A stretch of DNA of 64,000 nt, taken from positions 7,103,001 through 7,167,000 of the forward strand of contig OX424563.1 of the NCBI GenBank assembly GCA_949152475.1, in the 5' to 3' direction. The notes beneath the pieces were generated by a model. It was not told where the DNA came from and searched no databases. It saw only the letters and a program-made list of their open reading frames with translations. Shown piece after piece: positions 47,865 through 61,005 of this stretch (positions are counted from its first letter, which is position 1; each line of letters opens with the position of its first letter). The translations under genes and the position numbers were made by a program. The DNA comes from Terebella lapidaria. Taxonomy: Eukaryota > Annelida > Polychaeta > Terebellida > Terebellidae.

Positions 47865-50669
47865 CTTGTCTTCCAGTTCGATATCGGGCGGACGTGGCAG
47901 ACTTTTTGTTCTTTTCTGCCGCTGGTCAGTTGGCTACCTGTTAATTGACGTATCCTGAAGAATTCCACGTTCCTTCCGTCGCTCGATGCCGACGTCGATA
48001 CCCCTTTCACAGGACGTGTTGCTGTATTTACCCAGCTCTGTGACTTGATCAAACAATTTCCGTAGTTCCTGGCCCCGAGCACGTAACGATCGCACCTCGC
48101 CTCACGGTCTCAGAGAGCGCTCCTGCGATCTGAAACGCGACAAATGCGTATTTACAAACTTGTTCTTGATGTCAATATCATACAAAGAGTTCTCTTACAT
48201 CGCAGAATTGTAAAAATATGCCTGTTGGGGGGTAATGTACGTATCGATTTCAACATAAAACCTCGGATATCTTGTCTGTTTCCTTTATCGATGGACGCAC
48301 AAAAATCCGCCTCAAAGTCGGTGGAACATGATTATGTAACACTTCTGTCAGAGACTGCGACAGATCGATTACTAAGACTGCCGCTGACTTCGGCATCACA
48401 CAAGGAACTAAATAATTCGTGCCTCGTGCCTCCGGCCCCCTGGTAGTTTGTCACACGTTCTAAATCGGTAACTTTCCCATTTTTCACCTTGAATGAAATG
48501 TTCACGACAAACCAAAGATTTTATTTTAAATGAATACATGTATCTCACTAATTGGATGGTAAAGTTAGTACCATATTGCATGACTATGCTATGTACATCT
48601 ATCGTTTTTCTGTTGCAGCTTCGATATGCGTGTAGCCGAAAGGAGTTTTCAACATGCAAACGAAATAATTTTCGCTCCACTTCGCTGAAAATTTGATGAA
48701 CTTGGCAAGGTTATTATGAAAGTGTTAACGTTTAATTAATTACACGTAATGTCAGATCAACGTTCGGGTTTGGCAGGCAACATAAAACACCAATCTCTCG
48801 TGAATCGTTAATTTTGTTTTCTCTCTATGTATTATTGAACAAATATTGGGTTTGATTCGGTTCACGCGATTACACGTGTGTAGATTATCAATTATTGATC
48901 TGTACTCTGAACAAATACAGGAACTTTATAGATTTTTGACGATGTAGTACATGCAACACATGCAGCATTCGCTTATTTCGTCATTCTTTTTTCTTACTTA
49001 TAGCGCTCATTTATCATCCCGGAACGAATAATTGGTGACATTTCTGTCGAGTCGGCATACAATGAAATGCAGACTTATGTTTGTTTTTGGCAAGTTTGTT
49101 AGTTCAATATCAGTTTAATTCGATTCAATTTAATAAATTTTGTCCCATGTTCATTATTTTATGAATCGACTTTAATTTGAAACGCATTTTGAAATTTTAC
49201 CTGGAATAATTGTTCCTAGATCTGGAACTCCCGATGTATGTTATCAATCCCTATGGCGACACTAAACCAATACCGACAATTTGTTTTCTGCAAACTTCTC
49301 GTCTCGAAGAAAGTCTGATATAACTTATTGACTGGACCCACGATGGCAGTGCGAATTGTAGTATTTATCTAGAATTGATCGTTGACGGCCCGAGCGATCA
49401 GAGCCCAGTGGTAGTGAAGTCCCATGTTAGGCCGACTCGGCTCAGGGCCCGTGCGCGCCTGGTGTTGGTGACCGCGGGTTACCTGGAGATCGGCGATCAG
49501 CACAGAACTCTGTGTAAACTACTGACAATACACTGTCAATAACCAGGCGATTTAATCGGTGAGATCCACATTCATTCCACGAGTGTCATATTCACATGTA
49601 TGTTGAAAATAAGCTGGTTGAACACTGGTCACACGATGAAAAATTATAGCGTGCATTATTGTGAAGGTCAACAGCCTGGAAGTAGCGATATGTCTTTGTG
49701 ACATAACCAAATATATGGTAATGCAATTGGTTTGAACTAGATCGCATATGTTCTTGAGGCCAATAAAAAGTGTACTTGCGTAAACCTCTAGGTAGACCCC
49801 TAGACTTGAAATATGAGGGACACTGGTTTATGTAAACACGACAGAAAATATACATGCAAGTACATTCAGGGCGTGTTTATTATTTGCAGTTTGTTGACAA
49901 AGCGCATGGAAAGACAATCTGTAAACAATAACCTTCAACTACCAAATATAAACGGTGGATTTATATCCTTTGATGTGAAGTCAAAGCTTCATCGAGACTC
50001 TGTCGATATGTCATTTTCGAACATATTCCATATAGACACCGATCTCTACATTTGAAAAAAAAGCCATTCACCTTCTAGGTAAAAGAATAGGCTAGAGCCT
50101 GCTACATTGTCAGTATATATGGGGCCTATCTACTGGCTCATTACATACGTCTAGGCCTTGCAGTTTACTAGTAGCTGGCGAATACTGATTTGGTTGAATT
50201 ATCTATAAAGTTAAATCGATGTGGCAAATTTTGCAAGCGAGCGAATAATTTGTATTAGATTAGATACATCTATACTCACCCTACTAGAAACATTGAATGT
50301 CGATGATTTATCTGTAATTCTGTAAATTTATTTCCTCTTTTAATATCTCTCACATATATTTACATATACATTTTGCAATTTCTGTATGTTATTGTCTTCA
50401 TACAAGAGCCAGAAATATTGGCGTCACATGGGTAATATGGATTCATCAAAGGCTTTATTTGCGCCTAAATCGATCATTCACGTAGAGTTCTTGCATAGAC
50501 CATTTATAAGAATATATATATCTTTCTTCTCAAGGCCAGGAATACGTTCGAGCTCCATAACCATCGCTCAAGTGCCACAGGTGTTGGAATATCTCACTTT
50601 CTAAGCAAATCATGCACCACGAAGTCAAACTGTAGGTCGTTCACCTAAAGTTGACCGCCTACCAAATGC
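47865..50669. other. Upstream region of the 517-codon gene and intergenic DNA
   Basis: The part next to the gene (47865-48130) is richer in CpG and may be its promoter or 5' UTR. A second GC-rich patch lies at about 49385-49510 (GACCGCGGGTTACCTGG). No tRNA fold, coding exon or known repeat could be supported in the rest. Confidence 0.35.
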
Positions 50670-51240
50670 TATACTCGGATTTTTCTAACTCGTTTACACT
50701 GTTTTTCGCTAATATTTTTGTGATGCTAAACGCTATCGTTCTATAACTTGGTATCCTTCACCTGGAAGTCAAACGGCAATTTTCTCCAAAATTTCAGACA
50801 GCTATCACGAAAATTGAAAAAGTTGGCAATCTACCCCAATGTTAAATTTAGCCCTATTATTTAATTTCTGGGCCCGAACACAATTTTGTGCATTCGCTCG
50901 GTTTTGAAACGGAGCAAAGTTTCAAAATCAACATGTTTGTGTAGAATACACCCCAGTGTATCTTCTGGTTCAAAGTTACAAGAATATTTCGAATCCTGAA
51001 GGATGTAAACAGGACCAATTCCTCGAATATGCTCAGATTCTTGAGATCCCGTTTTGGGCTGAATTTAACATTAAGGTAGATGGCCAACTTTTTCAATTTT
51101 CAAGATAGCTGTCTGAAATTTGGTAGAAAACTGCCGTTTGCCTCCCAGGTGGAGTATGCCAAGTTATGGAAGGATAGCATTTAGCATCACAAAAATATTA
51201 GCGAAAAACAGTGTAAACCAGTTAGAAAAATCCGAGTATA
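50670..51240. mobile_element. Family B foldback element, copy B4
   Basis: The best preserved copy: TATACTCGGATTTTTCTAAC at the left and AGAAAAATCCGAGTATA at the right are near-perfect inverted ends, with arms of about 190 bp and a 190-bp middle. 571 bp, non-coding. It lies 460 bases upstream of the SLC25 gene. Confidence 0.88.
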
Positions 51241-51699
51241 ACTACTAGTATTATTAAACCACCTCGGATATCTATCGTGTCTAGACTCGCGCAAGTTTGG
51301 TCGAGTTCACTGGCCTACTTTCAGCTCCGACCACGTGACTTTGTTGTTGTTGTCAGTCTATTTTTAGTTCACAGCTGCTGAGGCCATCTTTGATAAAAAG
51401 GGACACCGATGTTGAAGTGAACGTACACTCTCTTTGCTTTTGCACCAGTAACGACTGTGATACCTATTACGAAACACAACAAGAAATGATGACTCGAACC
51501 TGTAGGTTACTTTCGACGATAATTTATTCGATGTCATAGTGGATTTGAGGATGCAAACGATTACAGTTTGCATGTCCTTTGCTCACTTTTCGCGGTCACG
51601 GAAGGCTGAGGAGGCCAGGGTGGAAAATAAAATGGCCAGCAGTTGTTGCACATGGAATGATGGTGTGCAAATAGCAGGGTCGACGTAGCAAGCACAGAA

Positions 51700-53765
51700 A
51701 TGAAGATTCGCAATAAAAATATTTCGTCAATTGACTGGTCCGAGTTTCATGTTTGGAGCCCGAACGGCGTGTATAAACGTTTGAAAGTGGATACGAGGGA
51801 CAGTTTAGTAGATTTAGACCAGAGGCCAAATTATACCAAATCAGTTCTTATCACATATGGTTTCAAATTGCGGAAAAGCTTGTACGAAGTGGGCATAGGA
51901 CCAAGACCACGACCAATAGAGAAGACACCAGGAAAGCCAATGGAAAGCCATCATCACCACCACTCGCATAAACATGGGCTTGTGGAAGAGGCTTATGTCC
52001 ATCTGTTTGCTGGAGCTCTCGGTAAATTTGACACCTACATTTACTTTTTCAACTCTCAAGTTTCTCTGAAATGGATTGTTCTTTTCTTTCCAAGCTCACG
52101 AATTACTGATGAAAACAAATGCAAATAATGCAATACACAACAGTGACAACACCATTATAATGAATGTGAATTGTGAAATACAATGGTGTTTCTTTCCCAC
52201 AGGTGGCAGCACAGCTACATACATGACCCACTGGCTTGACACGATCAAAGTCAAGATGCAGACGAAGCCAGGTTTGTATCCTGGAGGATTGAATTGTCTG
52301 TCGCAGACGGTGCAGGGCGATGGGATCCGAGGCCTGTACAAGGGCGCTGTTCCTGCTGTGATGGGGCAGGCCTGCAAGACTGCAGTCGTCTTCATGTCTT
52401 ACGGGCTCTGTGAAGAGCTGGTCCGTCGGGCAACTGGGTGTGAATACATTGAGGACATGACGATTTGGCACCACGCTGGCTCCGGGGCGATGACGGGAGT
52501 TGTTGCATCCTTTGTTCTCTGTCCCCTCGAGTTGCTCAAGTGTCGCCTTCAGGCCATAAGCCAGATAGCCAAGCAATACAAGTCAAATGAAGAAAAGGCT
52601 ATGCTCAGGTAGCATATCAAAGCCGCTAAAATGTATGTTTATGTATAATCATTTGATTACCATATACTTGGATACATGTTGAACATTCTTCGAACATCCT
52701 TCGAAAATCTATGTATCATAGCAAATTTGTCAAACTAAGCTGTACATCACAAGTACTCCACATGTCACAGTAACTTTAAAACCTAGTACAGAGCCATATT
52801 GGACGAGCCAGTACATTTATTCCTACTGTGACAGGTCCATGTCATCACTGAAGATGGTGCGATACGTGCTGCGGAAGGAAGGTGTGACAGGTCTCTATCG
52901 CGGTCTACCCGGTATCTGGGTCAAGGAAGTACCCGGATCGTTCATCTACTTCGGCAGCTACGAGTTCGCAAAATACACAATGAGGTCTTTCTCAGAGAAA
53001 GACCATCTCAGTAAGACTGGTTTTGTAGTGGAGTCTATTCATTTCTAGCAATGTTTAGGGATTATCTTGATTTTGCTGCTTCTACATGTATACACAGTTT
53101 GTCACAGTTTGCAACATACACTTGATGCATTTAATACCTATGTTACCAGCTGAACTTGTTATGATCTAAACATGGCCTGCCGATGTGAAAAAGTAATTAA
53201 TGTTGAGATTTATGAATGTAAACGTTTGAAATATATTCTCAGGCCGAAGAGCCGTGTTCCTGTGTGGGATGTATGCTGGTCTGTGTTTCTGCGTCACACA
53301 TCCGATCGAGTCAGTTAAAACCCGAGTCCAAGTTCTCTCAGCCGTGTCACAAACTAAGGGATTCCTGCGAGCATTCATCCACATCCTCAAAACCGAAGGT
53401 ACAAACACTTTACAATGAAAGTCTGTTTGGTGGACGATTTATTTGGTGGTTTGGGTGAAACTGCCAAATTAAATCGTCCTTCAAATTAACTAGATATATG
53501 TTAAGAAATATATGTGGTTCTGGAACCGTCGAATTAAATCTCTGCCTAATAATGTGGGGCTCGTAACTGCCAAATTTACTAGCCTTCAAAATCCGTATTT
53601 TCACAGTATGTTTGAACAGTTGCCATGTATTTTCCACCAGGTTTTCTGCCTCTGTGCAGCGGCTTAGGACCGTCAATGATCCGAGCTTGTCTCTACAGTG
53701 GCATACAGTTTGTGGCCTACGAAACCATCTCGGAATTCTTCCTGAACGATGACGAAGACGACTAG
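51700..53765 (+). CDS. Mitochondrial carrier, ornithine-carrier-like (SLC25A15/A2-like)
   Basis: Likely exchanges ornithine, citrulline or other basic amino acids across the inner mitochondrial membrane. Five coding exons: 51700-52021, 52203-52608, 52835-53010, 53243-53398 and 53641-53765, with consistent phases, giving 394 residues. Three carrier repeats are visible. The second and third signatures are normal (LCPLELLKCRLQ, VTHPIESVKTRVQ). In the first the proline is replaced by tryptophan (THWLDTIKVKMQT, Trp118). LYKGAVPAVM and GLYRGLPGIWVKEVPGSF fit ornithine carriers best. An N-terminal extension of about 80 residues with a His-rich run (HHHHHSHKH, 84-92) precedes the carrier core; Met81 is a possible alternative start giving about 314 residues, nearer the usual 300. 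Substrate is inferred from similarity only. Confidence 0.92.
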
Positions 53766-54690
53766 TCAACAGCGACCATTCCACGAAAACCGCTCATAAT
53801 GGGGTGTTGTAGTCTGGGAGCAGTCGTTTGTGTGCTATAGAACAGCTGATTGCAGTGTACAAGTGAACAGAATGTGTTCTTGTTGTCATTCAGGGGAAAT
53901 TGTTTGCCTTCCTCTTCAAAAACTTGGGTTCAATATACATAAAATAGGTGGTGTATAGGTAGAGTATTTTGATAGATAAGGTGTTCTATGATTCTCAATA
54001 ATATGCCAAATGTACACGTAGTGCTCATCATGATGAACTGATTATATTTTTGTACAGAATACTTACACAAGTATCTTCAAAGATACTGGAATTGTTTTTG
54101 AAAACAATGAACAGTGCTAGTGCTGTCATGAACAAAAGTTCATATTTTTGTAATGATATTTGGTCAGATATCGCATATTTATGAACGTGTGTTCTACTTA
54201 TGTAATGCTGGCACACAGTGTCGGTGAGGAAGTGTCCAGTTCTCATGGAGATTTAATGGGACGTATACGTATAGATTCTCTGGACAGATGTTTTGTGGAC
54301 GTTCAGATATCAATTGGTATGTGTAGTTCACGATGATCTTACCACTTGTTATAGTCACTGGTGCCACATGTGGGGCATTATCTTGCATCTCATCAGAGAT
54401 ACATTTGTTGTGATTTGATTTTATTTATTGCTTTTGTCCATGTTAACTTTGTTATATGTAGGCAGAAATACATAACGAGAATACATCCCTCGTTATGTAT
54501 TTCTGATGTAGGGTAAAGAGGGTGAACCTCACACAGCTTGTGTGTGAACTAACACGCTAGATAGAATCTATAGTTGTTACTTAGTTGAACTGACAGTATC
54601 TTTGAAATCTCTTCAAACTTTATGTACCGGTAATCTCAAATATGTATTTTGATGTTTCTTTACAAACTACAAAGCGATCAGATTATATTA
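53766..54690. other. 3' region of the SLC25 gene, with one hairpin
   Basis: No coding frame and no clear AATAAA. Contains the perfect hairpin at 54463-54505. Confidence 0.4.
54463..54505. repeat. Perfect 17-bp-stem hairpin
   Basis: CAGAAATACATAACGAG and CTCGTTATGTATTTCTG pair perfectly around a nine-base loop, about 700 bases after the SLC25 stop codon. Possibly a small foldback or a 3' UTR structure. Confidence 0.7.
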
Positions 54691-54740
54691 TTAGGCATCC
54701 CGATTGAAAATCGGGAGGCCTTATGTTTTTGTCTGTTTTT

Positions 54741-54772
<32 letters not shown>

Positions 54773-55833
54773 TTTTTTCTTCCGCCGTTCGGTTTCCGGA
54801 TCATAACTCTTGAACGCCTTAATCTATCTTTCCGAAATTTTCACAGCTCATCCGAAATACTTTGCTCCTAACCCCTATTGTTTTTCGTCGAGACCCGAAA
54901 TCCAAGATGGCCGCCAGCGGCCATTTTGGAAAAAAAAATCGGGCGATTCCTGTCAATGTCATAATTTGATTCAGGCAATTTCCAGGGGGAAAAAATTTTT
55001 TGGGTGTATTTTTTTTTGGACTTAGAATTTTTCCATCACCTGCCCCCATGCAGATGTAATACTGTGACTGAGCCATGCTACTGTATTCACTGACTGCAGC
55101 CTGCATGTCCAGCATGAGGCTAGGCTCTGCCCTCTCAGCCAGTGCAGTATATGAGAGCCCTGCTCAGTAATGCCTGTGATAAGGCAATACCCCCCCCCCT
55201 CTCCCTCCCCCACCTCCACTGTCAGCCAGTCTAATCTGCATATGAATGTAGCAATGTATCAGTGACTTGTATGCACTGCCCTTCTTCCCCCCCCCCCCCC
55301 CCCCCCCTCCTGTCCCCTCACCCCAGTTTACTATACTAACACCAACAAGTTGGAACAATGCCCTCCTTCCCTTTCTAAAGAAAACAATAGGTGGTTATAT
55401 AATGATGACCCAAACTGAAGATAACAGCTTTGAAGGTCTGCCTGGGCCTTGCTTGCCGGTCAATTGTTCATTGTATTCAGTTAAAACAGCACTGTGTTTA
55501 TCTGGATGAAACTACATGCATTGTTTTGTTTTCTAGCTGTATTTCACATGCAGTGACCAAATTATCATTGTTTTACTTAGTCAGAACCCAGAATAATTTC
55601 CTTTTTGCTTGTATTGTGAATGTCTGTCATGTCTGTACATTTAATACCTATTGAGATTAAAACAAATATCTGATGGACATTTGTCTAGTGAGCAACTGCT
55701 ATAATATGAACTCTCACTCCCACCTGTGTTCAATAATCCTGGTATATGTATTATAATAACAGTCAAGTTTCACCATTAGAAAAGAAAAGAAAAATTGGGG
55801 GATGCCACAAAGCCTATAGGCTTTTATGTCTAG
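54691..55833 (+). mobile_element. Family C element, copy C2 (complete-looking)
   Basis: Begins TTAGGCATCCCGATTG with a hairpin (TCCCGATT / AATCGGGA), then GCCTTATGTTTTTGTCTG, a long T run, and CTTCCGCCGTTCGGTTTCCG. It ends with the hairpin AAAGCCTATAGGCTTT and ATGTCTAG. 1143 bp. C runs lie at about 55191 and 55289-55307. The ends match C1. A 3' hairpin followed by CTRR (here CTAG) suggests a Helitron-like element; no Rep/helicase frame is present. Confidence 0.75.
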
Positions 55834-58800
55834 TTATTATTATGCTAGTCAATGTCAAAACCTGTGACAAGAGACAAAAAGTCAACCTTCCTATGTCAAA
55901 TTTCCCAGACTTTGGAGAGTACAACATATAATGGGGTACACACTACAGACGCCACTTTTGTGTTTATTGAAGTTATTCTGTAAACAACGACCTGCAGCCT
56001 ACATGTATGCCCCCCTCAGGGGGAATCATTCATGCTGACCGTACTATGTATCAGTGTTGCTGATGCAATACATTCAGACACCTTACTGATCAGTTCATTG
56101 AACATTGATTGATTTTTGTAAAACGCCTGAATATCTACAGTAACTACTAGTGCAAGGGACTCAGACAATTGTTATACACCACGTATCTGATGGTGTATCC
56201 AATTACCGGTGTTTGTTAATACTTCGGTCCTGTTGCTCCCAGAATTTGAAAACCGACACTCATGCACATATTGGTATTACATTGTACTTACATTACATGA
56301 TATGATCATAAAACATGGCCAGTACCAGTATGTGATTCGATATATGGTATTATATTGTTTCAAAGTATATAATATGCATGCCTGCTTCTTCGTTTATGAG
56401 TCTCGCTTTGAATCTGAACAAATTTTTGGAGGTTATTTTTCTCAGAAAAAGTACATTTTCTTGTGTAGTTTTGAACGGCAACCTGTGAACATGGATGGAC
56501 AAAATAATGAAAGAAAATATTTCACCAAATAGCACTTTTCACTTGTTCAACAGATTAAAGCAGCTGCCTTCGAACCAGTCAATATTTTTTTAAAACTATA
56601 TTTCATATTAAACATGCTAAACTAACTGAATGAAACATACTTACATTGAATGTAATGAAAATAACCAGTCCTCGGGGACATTTTGCTCATTTGAACAGGC
56701 TGTTCTTGCGTAAATACAGGAACTGTATTCATCACACGCAGATGTAAACAAAGCATAGAAGTGCGAGATAGACTGACAATTCCACGCACATCATGGTGTA
56801 TCATTGGTTATTTTCTAACAACTACACTATGCACATACGAACTGGAAAATGTACTCGATGTGGACTTTTAAGCACGATTTGAGCATTTGTTTCATTTGGG
56901 TTTGATGGATACACTTTGTTTATTTACAAAACCGGTACAAAATGGGCTCTAAAACGGATGAAAAGACAAGTCGGACGGACCGTAATCGTCAAAATCATTG
57001 AGCACACCTTTTGTTATATTGCATAAGATGTGTTTAGCAAAAAAATTGGTTTTGAAAAAAATATTGCATACATTCGAAGGCAGCAGCTTTAAAATTGTTT
57101 CGTTTCAAACCACTGAATTTCATGCAATTCATGTATATCTGGTATAATTGAACGAGCTAGAAAATCAGCAGTTAGTTTTCGTAACCTACTAAATCTCACC
57201 TAGTTCATATTCGTCTCCTGTGTATGTGTCATGACGTGCCACAGTGTTATTTTCATGTATCGGCTACTAGTGTATCGTGTGAGGCTGTACTGTATAATAT
57301 AATATGTGCCATGTATGGTAATGTATGAACTAGTTCATGGTAGTCACAAATATTTTGACTGTCAACGCAGCCAGCTACATGTAGTGGATTGATGATGGTG
57401 AAGCCCCTGACGCAGGTGTTACGTACATTGGGAATAAGTTTTTCGTGGCAGTGTTTCTTAATAAGTTCAGTTCACTTGAGGCATTTAATGACGTTGTACA
57501 AAACTCCAAAAATGATGCGTCACATCTATTGTTTTTGCATCATACGAAGTCAGTATATGCAAACTGTAAATATTAATGACTTGAATTCAAAGCCGAGATT
57601 TTACTTGTAGATATACATTATTCAACTACACGATGAGGCTGGTTGTAGTGGCTCGTTTGAAAGATTCTAGTGCTTCTGTATGTAAATAAGCATGTTATGT
57701 ATGTTGTTACTGCTCAAGGCTAGAATATTCGCTTTAGCATTCACAGCAATTTGGACCAAAGCATGAATTTTTCACAAAGCTGCACTTGTTAAAAGGCTAC
57801 AAGTTGTTTGTGAGGTTTATTTGGTGGACTGCATCAAGTGAAAGTGGGAGATTTATTTTTATCTTGAATTCTTCAAGTATCAAATACAGTAATCTTGCAT
57901 CACCCTTTCAGTGACGAGAATTTCACAGGAATTTTGTAATCTCAAAAAAAAAAAACAGCTGAACAATAGATTTCCTGACAATCATATACTGTATATTTTC
58001 TTTTTTGCTTCTATCCATGCAATGGGTACTTTTTAGTTCTCTTGGAGATGGGGTGATCACATTTACTTTCCTTGCGCAGTTACTACATGCATTTGAATGC
58101 ACAAGGTTCAGTTCAAAAATATGTGTGACCAGGATTAGACTTGGAAAGTTGCCCTCTTGTTTTCACCAATAGTATTCGTGCTGTTCATTCTTGCTCTCAA
58201 AGCGCATACCATCTGTGAGGGACATATGTATATTGCTAAACCAATGTCAAGGAGGCTTGAGGAATCTCTTAGTTTATGTCATGGTATGTGCACACATGGC
58301 ACGTCCAACAGCAATAGTTTGTGGGGGGAAACTGTGCAATCTTTGAACTCCAAAGCAATTTTGAGAGGAAAAAGCACACTATTTAAAGATTCAGTGCAGA
58401 CAATAGTTAGCACCCAGCAAGCACACACTCGTGTGACTTAGAAATGTTCCAGCACACATAGAAAGTGATCTGATATCACTCCACATTGCATGTTTTGAAG
58501 CTTGTTTTGGTTACTTGTTTTAAACGCTGATAGTTTGTTTTCATTTGTTAGGTTCTGTTTTCCTATGACGGTTGTTGAATGATATTGTACGTGTACCGGT
58601 ACGCCTAGGAGCAAGCTTGTGTGTACATTTGAAAAGTTTAGTGACCATGAACTAATAAACCTCTGGTGAAACAGAATTCATGGATTGCTGATATCAAATA
58701 GTGTAGTTTCAATAAGAGGCCCCACTCTCTATATATCCCTATGTAACAAGCACAAACAATCGAAACTTCGTCGGCGGAAGAGTGGCAAACAAAAGGAACA

Positions 58801-59427
58801 TCGCTGGTGAGGGAGCAGTCCTCTAGCAATGAAGGCAACCCAACTTTCTTGACTTAGAATTGCTCAGTCACACACTTTTGTGGGAGTGCGGCCTCTTATT
58901 GATGTTACACTCTTTGCTGATATTCTGAGAACAACACTTTTCTGTAACAATTTATAAGGTACAGGTACAACAGTTGCACACAAATATATACAACATACAC
59001 AAGTGTTGCGGTGTTTTGACCACAGCAAGAGAATTCTCACACACAGCAAGCATTTTACTGGGAATTAGATCAATTTCAAAGCACAGGACAGCACCAAAAA
59101 CACGCTTCCAGACTCGTTCAGATGTTTGGCAAGACTAGGTGTTGCACCTATAATGATTCATTTTAGATAATGCTTGATACCCAAGGCATTCCATACTGTT
59201 CTTATGGGATGTTCCAAAAAAACCTTGAAACATGGTGAAAGAATCAACTTTGACCATGAAAAACGTTCTCAAATTTACTGGGTGAATATTGCATACATTC
59301 AAGATCATGCCACACACTTGACAATATTAATCAGGATCGCACGTGAAATTCCAGGTAAGAAAAGAAATACAATCAAACACCCCCCCCCCCCCTCCTCAGA
59401 CCGAGCCTATAGCAAGCAGTGTTGAGT
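55834..59427. other. Intergenic DNA of 3.6 kb, no gene supported
   Basis: AT-rich sequence with only short frames lacking recognisable domains or splice-consistent neighbours. A run of C lies at about 59380-59392, close to the PGAM stop. Part of the right side is probably the PGAM 3' UTR. Confidence 0.4.
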
Positions 59428-61005
59428 TTACTGCGGTTTGGCCTTGCCCTGAGCCGCAACCTTGTCGAGTGCGGCCTTGACCTTGGCCTCGTCGGCCAGG
59501 TAATAGTGCTTGATCGGGCAGAGGTCGGCGTCCAGCTCGTAGACCAGAGGGATACCTGCGCGACACAACAGGATCAGTCAACACGAAGACACATAGGAAA
59601 AACATCCACCAGTCATGGGCCTTTGACTAAATCATGTCGTGATAATATTGCACTAGTGTGTGGCAGTTGTTACAACTTTTCTCCATCAGATTTGACCATG
59701 GATCCAGAGGATATGTTGCTTTGGTTTCCTGTGCAGAGATATGTTGCTATAGTTACCTGTGGGGATGTTGAGAGCCATGATGTCTGAGTCAGTCATGTTG
59801 TCGAGATATTTGACCATGGCTCGCAGACTGTTGCCATGGGCTGCGATCAACACTCGCTGGTTTTTCTTGATCTCAGGGACGATTTGGTCATACCAAAAAG
59901 GCAGCACGCGATCTACAGTGTCCTTCAAGCACTCAGCCTTCGGCACCAAGTTCTTGTCTACATACTGTCACAGGGAGAAAGTGTGTTAGTTACTGCTGAA
60001 ATACAGGGTCACCATGGCTGACATAATTTTTCAGTGAGCAGTGTGGAGCCTGACCTTGTATTTATCGTCATGTCCAGGCCAGTGTTCGCTTGTCTCCTCT
60101 ACGGCCGGTGGGGGCGTGTCGTAGGATCGACGCCAAATCTAAGTAAACAAAACATTCTATTTTTTTGGAGGAACATTTCCTAATCCAGGATTGTCACACA
60201 GGGATCTCCTACATGTACATGGTATGGATCATCGTTTTTTGTGATTCACAGTTAAATATTGTACACCTCAGAATACTATCAATCCATAATATGCAGCACA
60301 TAACTCAAAGTTTCTCCTCTGTCGAGCCTGTCCTTGCCTCACCTTGACCTGTTCCTCGCCATGTTTTGCGGCCGTCTCTGCCTTGTTCAGACCTTGCAGT
60401 GCGCCGTACATTCGCTCGTTCAGTCTCCAGTGCCTTACCACTGGAATCCAGTGCTCATCCAACTCATCCTGGACATAGTACAGGGTCTTGATCGCACGCT
60501 TCAGAACACTGGTGAAAGCGATGTCAAACTTGAACCCCTTCTCCTTCAGAATCTGTGTCGGGTGAAAATTACATGATCAATTAATCAGTTGATAATTAGT
60601 GAAAATATGGATTTCACAGCTCTCTCATATATGGGAACGTTATGACATGAAATCATTCCATGTTGAAATTCGACTACTGTTCTGTAATGGTCCAAATATC
60701 AGAGGAATCGAGGATTAGTATGCATGTACAGGCATCCAGGATCAGCATTTTTTATACACAGCCACGGTCTTGAAACATCGAGTGATTGGTGCCCGTGGCC
60801 ATGGCATGCCGGTTGACGTATTTATTTTATCAGCTGTTTATTAGTAGACTGGCCCTTTTTCATGCCGGGGTCACACCTTTCCTGCCGATATCGCCTCCTC
60901 CACACCCTTCTCCGACAGGTCGGCGTCGTACCATCCCGTGAAGAAGTTAGCTTTGTTCCATGTACTTTCCCCATGCCGGATCATAACAATCTTGTACGCC
61001 GCCAT
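59428..61005 (-). CDS. PGAM: Phosphoglycerate mutase, cofactor-dependent (PGAM1/2 type)
   Basis: Glycolytic enzyme interconverting 3- and 2-phosphoglycerate through a phosphohistidine. Five coding exons on the minus strand: 61005-60877, 60552-60343, 60138-60055, 59964-59757 and 59555-59428. Phases agree and give 252 residues (human PGAM1 254). Catalytic residues are present: Arg10/His11/Gly12 in [11 protein letters not shown], Arg62, Glu89 in WRLNERMYG and His184 in [10 protein letters not shown]. The substrate segments [13 protein letters not shown] and [11 protein letters not shown] are intact. The C-terminus is [10 protein letters not shown]. No signal peptide, so cytosolic. A second candidate first exon lies 1.6 kb upstream (62609-62737). 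The invertebrate gene cannot be assigned to PGAM1 or PGAM2 specifically. Confidence 0.95.

Noticed and set aside
49385-49510. GC-rich patch considered as a tRNA or other RNA gene
   Set aside because: No cloverleaf with a proper T-loop and acceptor stem could be drawn.
55267-55509. Poly-proline frame
   Set aside because: It comes from a run of C inside family C copy C2.
56209-58441. Frames of 60-107 residues in the 3.6-kb gap before PGAM
   Set aside because: No domains, no splice-consistent partners, and AT-rich composition expected by chance.
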